56,687 bases of DNA from Alphaproteobacteria bacterium (GCA_009693995.1 SHWA01000004.1:1-56687); one strand, 5' to 3'; shown: positions 19,023 through 28,709, counted from the stretch's first letter. Made by a program: numbers and translations. The notes: generated by a model not told the origin, from the letters alone.

Positions 19023-19949
19023 TCAGGCCGCGCGCACGGTGTCGCGGAAACGCTCGATCACCTTCAGGTGGTCGGCGACAGACGTGCAGCCCGTGTCCAT
19101 GGTGTGGATGGCGAAATGGGTGCCACCGAGCTCGCGCAACAGCCGCGCGTGGCGCGCCCAGTCGTCGGGCGTGGTCTCGGCCGCGCGCATGAACTGTTGC
19201 AGGCCGATGGTCTTGGGGTCACGCCCGGCTAGCTGAGCGAACTCGTGCAGTTTCGCCACCATGTCGCGGGTGTCGTAGTGGCGGGGCTTCGCCGGGTCCC
19301 AGCCACCGAACAGCTTGGTGCGCGGCAGCCAGCCGTCGGCCAGCCTCACCACCCGCCGGATCACCGGCAGCGCCTCGCCGCCGAACCAGATCGGGATCGG
19401 GCGCTGCAGGGGGAGCGGGTTGATGCCGGCGTCCAGGATGCGGTGGTATTTGCCCGCGAACGTGACCAGCTCCTGGGTCCACAGCAGGCGGAGGACCGTG
19501 ACCTGCTCCTCCAGGCGCCGGCCGCGCTCGGCGAAGTCAACGCCCAGGCCGATGAACTCGACCTCGTTCCAGCCGACCCCGACGCCGAGGCGCAGGCGCC
19601 CGCCCGAGAGAATGTCCACTTCGGCCGCCTGCTTGGCCACCAGCACGGTCTGGCGCTGGGGCAGGATCAGGATCGAGGTGAAGAAGCCGAGGGTCCGGGT
19701 ATGGCCGGCGAGGAAGGCCATCAGGGTGAAGGGCTCGTGGAACGTCTCGGTGTGGTAGTAGGGGCCGTGCAGGCCGGGATGGGCGGCCTTGTTGGCGCCG
19801 AGCACATGGTCGAAGAACATCATGTGGTCGAACCCCAGCCCCTCGACCCCTTGCGCGAAGTCGCGGATGGCGCCGGGGTCGGTGCCGATCTCGAAGGTCG
19901 GGAACAATGCCCCGAGCTTCAGCCCTGCGCTGCCGGTCGCCATGCCCAT
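19023..19949 (-). CDS. LLM-class flavin-dependent oxidoreductase (TIGR03619-like)
   Basis: Luciferase-like TIM-barrel oxidoreductase, 308 residues. Family segments are GVEGLGFDHMMFFDHVLG, LPQRQTVLVAKQAAEVDILSGGRLRLGVGVGWNEVEF and IPIWFGGEALPVIRRVVRLADGWLP. It is clearly different from the copy at 14522-15478. Start could be ATG 19949 or ATG 19943. It is convergent with the fumarase gene and divergent from the PP-loop gene. Substrate unknown. Confidence 0.85.
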   Translation of the reverse strand: MGMATGSAGLKLGALFPTFEIGTDPGAIRDFAQGVEGLGFDHMMFFDHVLGANKAAHPGLHGPYYHTETFHEPFTLMAFLAGHTRTLGFFTSILILPQRQTVLVAKQAAEVDILSGGRLRLGVGVGWNEVEFIGLGVDFAERGRRLEEQVTVLRLLWTQELVTFAGKYHRILDAGINPLPLQRPIPIWFGGEALPVIRRVVRLADGWLPRTKLFGGWDPAKPRHYDTRDMVAKLHEFAQLAGRDPKTIGLQQFMRAAETTPDDWARHARLLRELGGTHFAIHTMDTGCTSVADHLKVIERFRDTVRAA

Positions 19950-20154
19950 CGCCCCCCCCCGTGCGTCGCCCCAGGCGGACGAGGATAGGGGAGGCCGCCG
20001 GCGGCGGCCACTATCGCCGCGCGCCCAGAACAGACTGAGCCGCTCGCGTTGCCGCTACTCCACCAGCCCCCTATGCCGACCCGCGCACGCCGAGCCGGCC
20101 GGCCGCGTGCGGTACCGACGATGCGCGGCAACGACCCTCCTGCGGGATCATCGC

Positions 20155-21393
20155 ATGCGCCGAAGCGACGAAAAGATCGTGGTGCAGCCGCCGCGCCAAC
20201 GTGAGGTCGGTGATCGGGTGCAACTGGTGTTTCCCGTCGCTGGGTTCGAGCAGCCCGAGTTGTGCTTCGAAGTCGATCGCGCCATTGCACATTTCCTGAG
20301 CGATCGTGGTGATGCGGCACTGGCGGCCTTGCTGATACCGGCGATGAAGTCAGGCCGTGATCTGGTGATTCGCGCCCCCCTCTCGGAGCGCCTCTATCGC
20401 AGCGCGCAGATCGACCTGCCCCATGTGCTCGGGCTCGTGGACCCGACCCTGCTGCCGATCCGGGTCGCGGCCGAGACCACCGGCCCCGCACCGCCGAACG
20501 GAGCGGCGGCGGTCCTCACGGGCCTGTCGTGCGGCGTCGATTCGTTCGCCACCTGCCAGGATTATCTGCTCGACCCCAAGGTGCCGCCGAGCTTGCGCAT
20601 CACCCATTTCCTGTTCAACGACGTCGGCTCCCACGGCCGCGAGGGGAGCAACCAGTCGCGCCGCCTGTTCAACGCACGTCTCGAACGCTCGCGTCCAGTC
20701 GCGGCCTTGCTGCACCGGCCGCTCATTCGGGTCGCGTCCAACATGGGGGCCTTCTATACCGGCTCTTTCCAAAGCACCCATACGCTCCGCAACAGCGCGG
20801 TGGTCTTGGCGCTACAAGGCGGCGCGCGCTACTATCTGTACTCAGCGAGTTTCGAATGGAGCGCCCTCCAGGCGAAGGCGAGCTACGACATCGCCTTCAC
20901 CGACCCCGCAATTTTGCCGCTGCTGTCGACCGAGACCCTGGAATGCCTGTCGGCCGGCGCCGACCTGTCGCGCCGCGACAAGATCGAGCGGATCGCCGAC
21001 CTGTCCCTGGCGCAGGAATGGCTGGATGTCTGCACCCGCAGCCTGCCGAATTGCTCGGTCTGCTGGAAATGCGCGCGGGTGCTGCTGACACTCGAGCTGC
21101 TGGGCAAGGCGGAGGCGTTCACGCGCGTATTCGATCTCGCCAAATATCGCGCCGCGCGCGCCGGAATCCTCGCCTATGTCGTCGCCACGCGGAACCAGAA
21201 TCCGAACAACGCCGACATCCTGGATCTGATGCGCAGCGCCGGATACCGATGGACGCTGGCGGAACGGCTGCGCGCGGGAGCCGCGGTGCTGGCCTTCGCG
21301 GCGAACCGGCGGCTTCCCTCGGGGGCGATGCAGCGGCTGTACCACAGGGCGACCGCCTACTGTTCCGCTCCCGCTACCCAGCGCCCAGTGTAA
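20155..21393 (+). CDS. QueC-like PP-loop ATPase of unknown function
   Basis: Product of 412 residues from ATG 20155 that I cannot assign to a named family. A PP-loop pyrophosphatase motif is visible as LTGLSCGVDSFAT (canonical SGGVDS with the first Gly replaced by Cys), followed by HFLFNDVGSHGREGSN. Near residue 300 a possible zinc knuckle reads NCSVCWKC. These are the two hallmarks of QueC/ExsB-like and other nucleotide-adenylating enzymes, which activate a carbonyl with ATP. The N-terminal 110 residues look like a separate alpha/beta domain. No queuosine genes are near. A PEP-CTERM gene follows downstream. Confidence 0.6.
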   Translation: MRRSDEKIVVQPPRQREVGDRVQLVFPVAGFEQPELCFEVDRAIAHFLSDRGDAALAALLIPAMKSGRDLVIRAPLSERLYRSAQIDLPHVLGLVDPTLLPIRVAAETTGPAPPNGAAAVLTGLSCGVDSFATCQDYLLDPKVPPSLRITHFLFNDVGSHGREGSNQSRRLFNARLERSRPVAALLHRPLIRVASNMGAFYTGSFQSTHTLRNSAVVLALQGGARYYLYSASFEWSALQAKASYDIAFTDPAILPLLSTETLECLSAGADLSRRDKIERIADLSLAQEWLDVCTRSLPNCSVCWKCARVLLTLELLGKAEAFTRVFDLAKYRAARAGILAYVVATRNQNPNNADILDLMRSAGYRWTLAERLRAGAAVLAFAANRRLPSGAMQRLYHRATAYCSAPATQRPV

Positions 21394-21488
21394 CCCGGCG
21401 GGCAGACTGCGCGATTTGCTAGCCAGACCTGGGCTATGATTTGGGGGGGAGCGGCGTACCACAACGAGCCGCCGCCCCTCACGAAACC

Positions 21489-21558
21489 GAGAAAAATCGT
21501 CGGAAAGTTTTACAGTTTGCGGTCAGCGGCTCCCCTTCGAAAACCGACAATTTTTCTC
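21489..21558. promoter_or_regulatory. Inverted repeat, possible enhancer-binding-protein site
   Basis: GAGAAAAATCGTCGG at 21489-21503 and CCGACAATTTTTCTC at 21544-21558 are inverted copies with one mismatch in 15, separated by 40 bp. They lie 35-100 bp upstream of the -24 element, in the range where sigma-54 activators bind. Confidence 0.45.
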
Positions 21559-21589
21559 AACTAATTAAAATATATAGGAGACGTTGGTT

Positions 21590-21606
21590 TTGGCATCTCT
21601 CTTGCC
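21590..21606 (+). promoter_or_regulatory. Sigma-54 (-24/-12) promoter
   Basis: TTGGCATCTCTCTTGC carries GG (21592-21593) and GC (21604-21605) separated by exactly 10 bases, with good TTGGCA and TTGC elements. It lies about 165 bp before the PEP-CTERM protein gene. RpoN control of PEP-CTERM genes together with PrsK/PrsR is known in other exosortase-bearing bacteria. Confidence 0.6.
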
Positions 21607-21782
21607 GGAGACTTGGGTAACAAGATGATCCGACTGACTGCCATGACTGGCATCCGGGACGAGATCATAGGCAAGGACCTCTCTGGCAGACGGGAAGATT
21701 CGGCATACGGCCGGGCCTTCCGGAGGGCGGATCGGCGGCAGCATGGAGCTGTCGCTGGAACCGGCGATTGGAGTCTGTCGAG

Positions 21783-22791
21783 ATGAGTGCCCCCCGATCC
21801 TGGAATCGCGTCGCCTGCCTGCCGGCTGCCGGAGCGGTGTTTGCCGCGGCGCTGCTGGCAGCCACGCCTGCGCACGCCATCCCCAAGATGCAGCTCTTCG
21901 TCGAGGGCGCGACTTACGACACCGATTCGGAAACCTGGATCGGCTCGCCGGACGAGACCGGCCTGCTGCGCCTCTGGGTGATCCTCGCCGCCGATGGCGA
22001 CGCCAATTGCGACGAGGATACCAGCGTCTGCACCGGTTCTGATTCGACGCGCAAGTTCAAGAATGTGCGCGTGGCCGTCTCCTTCCCCGACCCGCCCGGT
22101 GGGCGCCCGGTGACGTTGGTGCCAGCCTTCCTCGGCGGCACCGTGGCCAACACCTTCGGCGGCTTCACCGGCTCGGGCGAGGCGCCGGCGCCGTCGGGTG
22201 CGCAGAACCTGAACATCGCCACCAAAGGCGCCCCCGACAACGGCGCCTTCGTCGATGTGGACGAGGACGGCAAGCAGGACACGCCCCTGATCGACGACAA
22301 GAAGAGCCTGGGCCCCCACGGCGAGTTCGTCGTTGGTCGCACCTGGCAGGAATACCTGCTCGGCGACTTCGACCTCGGCGCCCTGGCGCCGAGTCTCAGC
22401 CTGGTGCTGATCGACGACTTCAATGGCACCGATCCCCTGGCACCCCAGGACGGCAAGACCGGGCTGATCCTCGCCTACGACATCGACGTCTCGGCCTTCG
22501 TGCCGCTCACCGACTGGCACTTCGACGCCTACGCCCTGCTGCAGTCGAAGAAGACTGAAACGGTCGATACCACGGTATTCGAGGAGATATGCAAGACCAC
22601 AAAAAAATGGCGTGACCACCACGACCTGCGAGTTCAAGGAAAAGAAGGTGCAGACAGAGGTCGTGGTTGATGTCTTCAAGCCGATCTTCGCGCCCTTCTC
22701 CCATGACGCCGGCGGCACTGGCGGGTTCATTCCGCCGCCAGTGGCGGAGCCCGGCACTCTCGGCCTGGTCACTCGGCGCCGGCGCGCGTAG
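21783..22791 (+). pseudogene. Choice-of-anchor N-type PEP-CTERM protein, frameshifted and lacking its membrane segment
   Basis: Exported protein with signal peptide (LPAAGAVFAAALLAATPAHA) and a mature start IPKMQLFVEGATYDTDSETWIG typical of choice-of-anchor N proteins. The frame opened at ATG 21783 ends early at 22670. If one A is removed from the A7 run at 22601-22607, translation continues as NGVTTTTCEFKEKKVQTEVVV and ends at 22791 with VAEPGTLGLVTRRRRA. That end has the PEP-like motif and basic cluster of an exosortase signal, but the hydrophobic span between them is missing. The frameshift may be an assembly error; the lost membrane segment would still prevent normal sorting. Confidence 0.68.
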
Positions 22792-22814
22792 CCAACCGGA
22801 TACCGTTACTACGG

Positions 22815-22848
22815 ACGGCGGCCCCCCGGGGGCCGCCGTTCCGCTTTT
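22815..22848 (+). terminator. Intrinsic terminator
   Basis: ACGGCGGCC and GGCCGCCGT form a long GC-rich stem followed by TCCGCTTTT, directly after the end of the PEP-CTERM gene. Confidence 0.7.
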
Positions 22849-23000
22849 CGGGCACCCGGCCCGGGACTGGTATCTGGGCGGGTCAGGCGTCGCGGGGCTG
22901 CCCCAGGACGGTGGGCGCCATTGCCGGGTTCGCGGGAGCCTTTAGCCGATGTTAACAAATGCGGCGCCAAGCTCACCGCAGTTCCGTTCCGGAGTGACCC

Positions 23001-23330
23001 ATGGCCCGAGCCCAGCCGCGCGCCTGGTCAGAGCCTGACCAAGGTGAACGCCGCCGCGATCGCCGGCGGCCATACTCGCGGAGCGTCCACATCAGCTATG
23101 GCGACGGCGGCTATCCCTGCATGCTGGAAAACATCTCGGCCGGTGGCGCCCGCCTCACGCTCTCGGCCGAGCTGCCCGTGGCTGCCGACATGGTGCTCGA
23201 ACTGGCGGACTACGGCGCCGTGCCGGGCCGAGTCGTCTACGCCAACGGATATTCCGTTGCCATTCGGTTCATCCTTGACGAGTCCGGCCGCCGCCGCCTG
23301 CAAGCCTGGATCGAAGCGCACACGGCATGA
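23001..23330 (+). CDS. PilZ domain protein (c-di-GMP binding)
   Basis: Single PilZ domain of 109 residues. The two c-di-GMP contacts are visible: an Arg-rich start (ERRRDRRRPY, the RxxxR element) and ENISAGGARL (the [D/N]xSxxG element). The rest, LADYGAVPGRVVYANGYSVAIRF, follows the beta-barrel pattern. Stand-alone PilZ proteins act as c-di-GMP-responsive adaptors in motility and polysaccharide control. It sits near PEP-CTERM genes, which often accompany exopolysaccharide, but a direct link is only a guess. Start ATG 23001. Confidence 0.85.
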   Translation: MARAQPRAWSEPDQGERRRDRRRPYSRSVHISYGDGGYPCMLENISAGGARLTLSAELPVAADMVLELADYGAVPGRVVYANGYSVAIRFILDESGRRRLQAWIEAHTA

Positions 23331-23416
23331 CACGGTGGCCGCGGTCCGGCGCTATCCGCGTCGACCCGTCGCGACGATCGGACCGACCACCCTCGCGCTC
23401 GAAATCATTGATTCGA

Positions 23417-23491
<75 letters not shown>

Positions 23492-23604
23492 CGCACTGAT
23501 GCGGCACCTTTGCGGCCCAAGCGACGCGCCGGGCCGCCGCCGGTTGTCCCCTCTACAACGGCTGCCGCCGCAGATCAAGAATGGCGGGCGCGGTTGCGGG
23601 CGCC

Positions 23605-23988
23605 TCAGGCCTTGCCTTCGGTGCCGGTGGGGACGCGCAGGACCTTTTCGATCTCATCCACCAGCTCGCGCAGGTGGAAGGGCTTGGAGAAGACGCGCGC
23701 GTTCTTCTGGGCATTCCCGGAGAGCCGCATGGCGACGGCGGCGAAGCCGGTGATGAAGATCACCTTGAGGTCGCTGATTTCCCGGGTGGCGCGGCGCGCG
23801 AGCTCGATCCCGTCCATGCCGGGCATGACCACGTCGGCGACCAGGAGGTCGAAGCGGTCCTGGGCGATCGCCGGCAAGGCTTCCAGGCCGTCACCGACGG
23901 CATGCACCTTGTGGCCGCCCTTTTCGAGAGCGCGCGTCAAGAACGTGCGCATCGCCTCGTCGTCTTCGGCGAGCAGAATTCGCGCCAC
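23605..23988 (-). CDS. cpdR: Single-domain response regulator, CpdR-like
   Basis: Receiver domain without an output domain, 127 residues. Acidic pocket E8/D9/D10, phospho-acceptor D52 in LLVADVVMPG, T80 in FITGFAA and K102 in SKPFH are all present. The start MARILLAEDDEAMR and the segment IELARRATREISDLKVIFITGFAAVA are the pattern of CpdR, the regulator whose unphosphorylated form primes ClpXP for cell-cycle proteolysis in Caulobacter and relatives. With ssrA and sspB in the same window, three ClpXP-related genes lie within 7.5 kb. Confidence 0.85.
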   Translation of the reverse strand: MARILLAEDDEAMRTFLTRALEKGGHKVHAVGDGLEALPAIAQDRFDLLVADVVMPGMDGIELARRATREISDLKVIFITGFAAVAMRLSGNAQKNARVFSKPFHLRELVDEIEKVLRVPTGTEGKA

Positions 23989-24235
23989 GGGCGCCCCCTT
24001 CCAGAACTACTTGTCCCAGGGAATATCAGCGGCTGCGCTCCGGCAGGTCGTCCTAAGTGGCGGCAGAGGGAGGGCATAGGTCGAGCCACCAGAAGCGCAG
24101 CCACCGACGACCATAGCCGCGCCACGTTAAGATAGGGCTAGATGCACAGTAGCGGTCCCGGCGACGCTCTGACCGGCACTTGAGAGGGGCCCTCTTGTGC
24201 GCTACACCCGATCCTCGCCGTCATCAGGTCAACCG

Positions 24236-25120
24236 ATGGATACCGACGCCCGCCTGTTCGACCCACCGATCGACGTGCAGCAGCCGGCGCGCGCGACCTC
24301 GCCGCTGGTGGTCAGTTCGCCGCACAGCGGATCGCGGTATCCGGAGCGCTTCGTCGCCGAATCGCGCCTCGACCTGCTGAGTCTCCGCCGCTCCGAGGAT
24401 GCATTCGTCGATGAGCTGTTCGGCGCCGCACCGGCGCTCGGCGCGCCGCTCTTGCGGGCGCTCTTTCCGCGCGCCTATCTGGATGTCAACCGCGAGCCCT
24501 TCGAGCTCGATCCCGCCATGTTCCACGGGCAGTTGCCGACCTATGCCAACACCACCTCGCCCCGGGTGCGGAGCGGGCTCGGCACGGTGCCGCGGGTGGT
24601 CGCCAACGGCGCCGAAATCTACGACGTGAAGCTGCCGTTCACCGAGGCGGAGGGGCGCATCGACGCGCTCTACCGCCCGTTCCACGATTCCCTCGCGCAC
24701 TTGGTCGGTGCGGCGCAGGCGCGCTTCGGCTACGCGGTGGTGATCGATTGCCACTCCATGCCCTCGGTCGGCGGACCCATGGACCAGGACGCCGGCGCGG
24801 GCCGCGCCGACATGGTCCTGGGCGACCGCCACGGCACCTCTTGCTCGCGCGGGCTCGCGGTGACCGCCGCCCGCATCCTGCGCGACCAGGGCTTCCGCGT
24901 CGCGCTCAACGTGCCCTACGCCGGCGGCTACATCACCCAGCATTACGGCCGCCCGCGCGAGGGGGTCCAGGCCCTGCAGATTGAGGTCAATCGGGCGATC
25001 TACATGGACGAGGCGAAGATCCAGCGCCTGGCCGCCTTTGCCGACGTGGGCGCGCGGCTGGGTGCGTTCCTCGGCGCGCTGGATGCCGCCGTGCGCGCCT
25101 TCGCCGCGGCGGCAGAGTGA
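24236..25120 (+). CDS. N-formylglutamate amidohydrolase family protein
   Basis: Zinc amidohydrolase of the HutG/N-formylglutamate family, about 294 residues. Family motifs are LVVSSPHSGSRYPERF, RAYLDVNREPFELDP, VVIDCHSMPS (metal-binding His) and GYITQHYGRPREGVQALQIEVNRAIYMDE. Start taken as ATG 24236; an upstream GTG at 24197 has a better ribosome-binding site but adds unconserved residues and overlaps a short palindrome AGAGGGGCCCTCT. No other histidine degradation genes are nearby. An acetyltransferase gene follows within 20 bp. Confidence 0.85.
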   Translation: MDTDARLFDPPIDVQQPARATSPLVVSSPHSGSRYPERFVAESRLDLLSLRRSEDAFVDELFGAAPALGAPLLRALFPRAYLDVNREPFELDPAMFHGQLPTYANTTSPRVRSGLGTVPRVVANGAEIYDVKLPFTEAEGRIDALYRPFHDSLAHLVGAAQARFGYAVVIDCHSMPSVGGPMDQDAGAGRADMVLGDRHGTSCSRGLAVTAARILRDQGFRVALNVPYAGGYITQHYGRPREGVQALQIEVNRAIYMDEAKIQRLAAFADVGARLGAFLGALDAAVRAFAAAAE

Positions 25121-25139
25121 GACCCCGCCGGTCGTCCTG

Positions 25140-25649
25140 GTGCAGGACGCCATCCCGGCCGACCTGGCGGCCATCCAGGCGATCTACGCCCATCATGTGC
25201 GGACCGGCCTCGGCTCGTTCGAGCTGGAGCCGCCGACGCTCGCCGTCATGGCGGACCGGTTTCGGGCGGCCACCGACTCCGGCTATCCCTATCTGGTGGC
25301 AGCGGGTGGGGAGGTGCTGGGCTACGCCTACGTCACCGCCCTACGCACCCGCCCGGCCTATCGGGCAACCGTCGAGAACTCGCTCTACGTGGCGCCCGGG
25401 GCACTACGCCGGGGTGTGGGCCGTCGGCTGCTCGGGGCCCTGATCGAGCGCTGCACGGCGGCAGGCTTCCGGCAGATGGTCGCCGTGATCGGCGATTCTG
25501 GCAACACCGCGTCGATCGAGCTGCACGCCAGAGCTGGCTTTCGCCACGTCGGCACGTTGCGGGCGGTCGGATTCAAGTTCGGGCGCTGGGTCGATACCGT
25601 GACCATGCAGCGCGCCCTCGGGCCCGGCAGCGACACCCCGCCGGAGTAG
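25140..25649 (+). CDS. GNAT N-acetyltransferase, phosphinothricin acetyltransferase-like
   Basis: GNAT-fold acetyltransferase of about 169 residues. The start VQDAIPADLAAIQAIYAHHVRTGLGSFE, the acetyl-CoA loop GALRRGVGRRLLGALIERC and the closing GNTASIELHARAGFRHVG are typical of the Pat/MnaT group that acetylates L-amino acid analogues. GTG 25140 is chosen because it gives the usual N-terminus; the preceding gene stops 19 bp upstream, so the two are probably cotranscribed. Confidence 0.82.
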   Translation: MQDAIPADLAAIQAIYAHHVRTGLGSFELEPPTLAVMADRFRAATDSGYPYLVAAGGEVLGYAYVTALRTRPAYRATVENSLYVAPGALRRGVGRRLLGALIERCTAAGFRQMVAVIGDSGNTASIELHARAGFRHVGTLRAVGFKFGRWVDTVTMQRALGPGSDTPPE

Positions 25650-25654
25650 GCGAA

Positions 25655-25750
25655 GAAAAAGGCCGTACAACGACTTGCTGTACGGCCCAGTTTAGGGAGG
25701 AAACACCCTAAGAAGGGAGTGCGGTGACCGGCACGCGCCGGCTACCGCAG
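25655..25750 (-). ncRNA. Candidate small RNA with three hairpins and intrinsic terminator
   Basis: On the minus strand, about 95 nt fold as three successive hairpins. The first is TGCGGT/ACCGCA enclosing CCGGC/GCCGG (25720-25749), the second TTAGGG/CCCTAA with a loop containing TTTCCT (25692-25711), the third GGCCGTACA/TGTACGGCC (25661-25687) followed by TTTTTCTT. Unpaired and loop stretches CTCCCTTC and TTTCCTCCC are anti-Shine-Dalgarno-like, as in alphaproteobacterial sRNAs with CCUCC loops. A promoter-like pair lies just upstream. No protein gene reads into this terminator. I do not recognise an Rfam family. Confidence 0.55.
25656..25687 (-). terminator. Intrinsic terminator of the candidate sRNA
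   Basis: Perfect 9-bp stem GGCCGTACA/TGTACGGCC followed by TTTTT on the minus strand. On the plus strand there is no U-tract, so it points at a minus-strand transcript. Confidence 0.65.
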
Positions 25751-25754
25751 TGCA

Positions 25755-25782
25755 ACGATAACGCAGTTTCGTGAGCATTCAA
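25755..25782 (-). promoter_or_regulatory. Promoter of the candidate sRNA
   Basis: TTGAAT (25777-25782) and TATCGT (25755-25760) are separated by 16 bp on the minus strand. The expected start, 6-7 bases further, falls at the base of the first hairpin. Confidence 0.4.
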
Positions 25783-25954
25783 GAAAAAAGTCTTTCCGCG
25801 GGCAAAAATACTTGCCCTTAGGGAGTTGGACCGGTATCCGGCGGATCAACTCGAACCCGGGCCCTTTGTTGCATCGCACCTATCGCGGTCGACGGCAGCT
25901 CTGGTACGGTCCTTGCAAGGGAACCGGCGACCCGCAACCGGAAGCCCGCCGCCC

Positions 25955-26713
25955 ATGACCCGCCGTCCCGTGCCGATTCTCGCGCTCCTGATCCAGGTGC
26001 CGGTGGTGTGCGCGGTTCCGTTCGGCGCCTGGGCGCGCCTCGAGAGCCGCGAAAGCGGCGCGGCGACCGATCCTTGCGCCGGCCCGATCGGTGCCGCGGA
26101 ATCGCGCCACGCCATCCCGCGCGGCCTGCTGCAGGCAATTTCCCTGGCGGAATCCGGGCGCTACGACCCGGCGCGCTCGGCAACCGCTGCCTGGCCCTGG
26201 ACCATCAATGCCGAGGGGGACGGCAAGTACTTCCCCTCCAAGCGTGAGGCGGTCGCCTTTGCGCGGGGCTTGCAGAAGCGCGGCGTCGCGAGCGTGGACG
26301 TCGGTTGCATGCAGATCAGCCTGCGGCACCACAAGGACGCCTTCGCCGACCTGGACCAGGCCTTCGATCCCACGGCCAATGTCGGCTACGCGGCGCAGTT
26401 CCTGGTGTCGCTGTACGAGGAGACCCGCTCCTGGAGCCAGGCGGTCGCCTTCTACCACTCGCGCACGCCCGAAGCGCACGTCCCCTATCGCAGCAAGGTG
26501 CTCCAGATCTGGGGCGAGACCCAGCGCCAGGCGGCCGCAGTGCTTCGCCAGCAACCCGTCGGGTTGCACCAGAAACTCGCACAGTGGCAACTGGAACAGC
26601 GCGCGACCCAGCAGCGGCGCTGGGAGGACCAACGGCAGCGGTTCCAGGCGTTCAACGATCGGCCGGCCGGCTGGCAGCCGGCCCGCGAGTCGCACCGCGT
26701 CATCCGCCCTTGA
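25955..26713 (+). CDS. Lytic transglycosylase-like (SLT) exported protein
   Basis: Probable peptidoglycan lytic transglycosylase, 252 residues. A signal peptide (ILALLIQVPVVCAVPFGAWA) precedes an SLT domain: IPRGLLQAISLAESGRYDP with the catalytic Glu, WTINAEGDG, VGCMQISLRHH, and the DPTANVGYAAQFLVSLY helix. The C-terminal 60 residues are Gln/Arg-rich and look disordered or helical. ATG 25955 is chosen because it places the signal peptide at the N-terminus. The 3' end overlaps the convergent next gene by 14 bases. Confidence 0.82.
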   Translation: MTRRPVPILALLIQVPVVCAVPFGAWARLESRESGAATDPCAGPIGAAESRHAIPRGLLQAISLAESGRYDPARSATAAWPWTINAEGDGKYFPSKREAVAFARGLQKRGVASVDVGCMQISLRHHKDAFADLDQAFDPTANVGYAAQFLVSLYEETRSWSQAVAFYHSRTPEAHVPYRSKVLQIWGETQRQAAAVLRQQPVGLHQKLAQWQLEQRATQQRRWEDQRQRFQAFNDRPAGWQPARESHRVIRP

Positions 26714-27314
26714 GAGAATCCTGGGGCGGCGCCTCCGGCGCACGCCAGGGCCGCCAGCCGCCAATCAGGGCCGCGAGGATCAGCAGCAGGGCGAACCCGG
26801 CGACCACGGCGTTGCGCAGCAGCATGCGACGGCTCAGGAAGCCGCCCCCGGCGAGCGCCTGCGCGGTCTCTGGCACCAGCTCGAAGATCATGTCGGAACG
26901 CTCGCCCGGCAGCACCACCGCGGTTTCGTGCATCTGGGCGATCGGCTGCAACTCGCGGCTGAAGCAATCGCGCAAGGTCGCGGTCACCAGAGCGGTGTCC
27001 GGCGGCGCCCGCTCGGCGAGCGTGCGCGCCGCGTCCACCGTCTGGCCGGCAATCGACGGCCCGACCGCGGTCACGGTCCCGATCGCCGCGCCGATCCGTG
27101 GCCGCTTGATCCCCTTCGGCGGGCGCAGCAGCATGAGCGCCGCGCGGAGCGCCTGATCGGCGAGCGGGAAGAGCAGCGCAAGCGCCGACCCCGCGAGCGG
27201 CACCACCTGGCCGCGGAACGGCGCCACCAGGGGGGCAACGGCTGCGGCAGTGGCATTGTCGGCGAGCAGCACGAGCACCGCGCGCCGCACGCTGAGGACC
27301 GGGGTCGGCGGCAT
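26700..27314 (-). CDS. Hypothetical protein with C-terminal membrane anchor
   Basis: Product of 204 residues that I do not recognise. The bulk (from RRAVLVLLADNATAAAVAPLV to RELQPIAQMHETAVVLPGERSD) looks like a soluble cytoplasmic domain with a nucleotidyl-cyclase-like feel, without catalytic motifs. A single hydrophobic helix AVVAGFALLLILAALIGGW lies near the C-terminus, giving a tail-anchored arrangement, followed by a short Pro-rich tail. Codon use resembles neighbouring genes. It overlaps the transglycosylase gene tail to tail by 14 bases. Confidence 0.6.
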   Translation of the reverse strand: MPPTPVLSVRRAVLVLLADNATAAAVAPLVAPFRGQVVPLAGSALALLFPLADQALRAALMLLRPPKGIKRPRIGAAIGTVTAVGPSIAGQTVDAARTLAERAPPDTALVTATLRDCFSRELQPIAQMHETAVVLPGERSDMIFELVPETAQALAGGGFLSRRMLLRNAVVAGFALLLILAALIGGWRPWRAPEAPPQDSLKGG

Positions 27315-27407
27315 GGGCGGAACCTGCCCGCAGCCGTGCCGCTTGTCAAAGGCCGGCGCGGCCCGCGTTGTCGAAGGGCGCCCCGCGCGCTACGGTCGGG
27401 CGGCTAA

Positions 27408-28709
<1,302 letters not shown>

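Larger units (their letters stand above)
21394..21782 (+). other. Gene-free regulatory interval
   Basis: About 390 bp before the second PEP-CTERM gene. It holds a near-perfect inverted repeat (21489-21558), a sigma-54-like promoter (21590-21606) and an AT-rich patch AATTAAAATATATAGG unusual for this GC-rich genome. No long coding frame is present. Confidence 0.5.

Noticed and set aside
21625..21786. 53-codon ORF whose TGA overlaps the ATG of the PEP-CTERM gene (ATGA)
   Set aside because: The overlap is suggestive of coupling, but the ORF begins only about 9 bases after the predicted sigma-54 start, has no good ribosome-binding site and an Arg-rich, non-protein-like composition.
25665..25780. 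28-codon ORF (MLTKLRYRCTAVAG...) on the minus strand through the sRNA candidate
   Set aside because: Its ATG lies in the predicted -35 box, upstream of the transcript start, and there is no ribosome-binding site.
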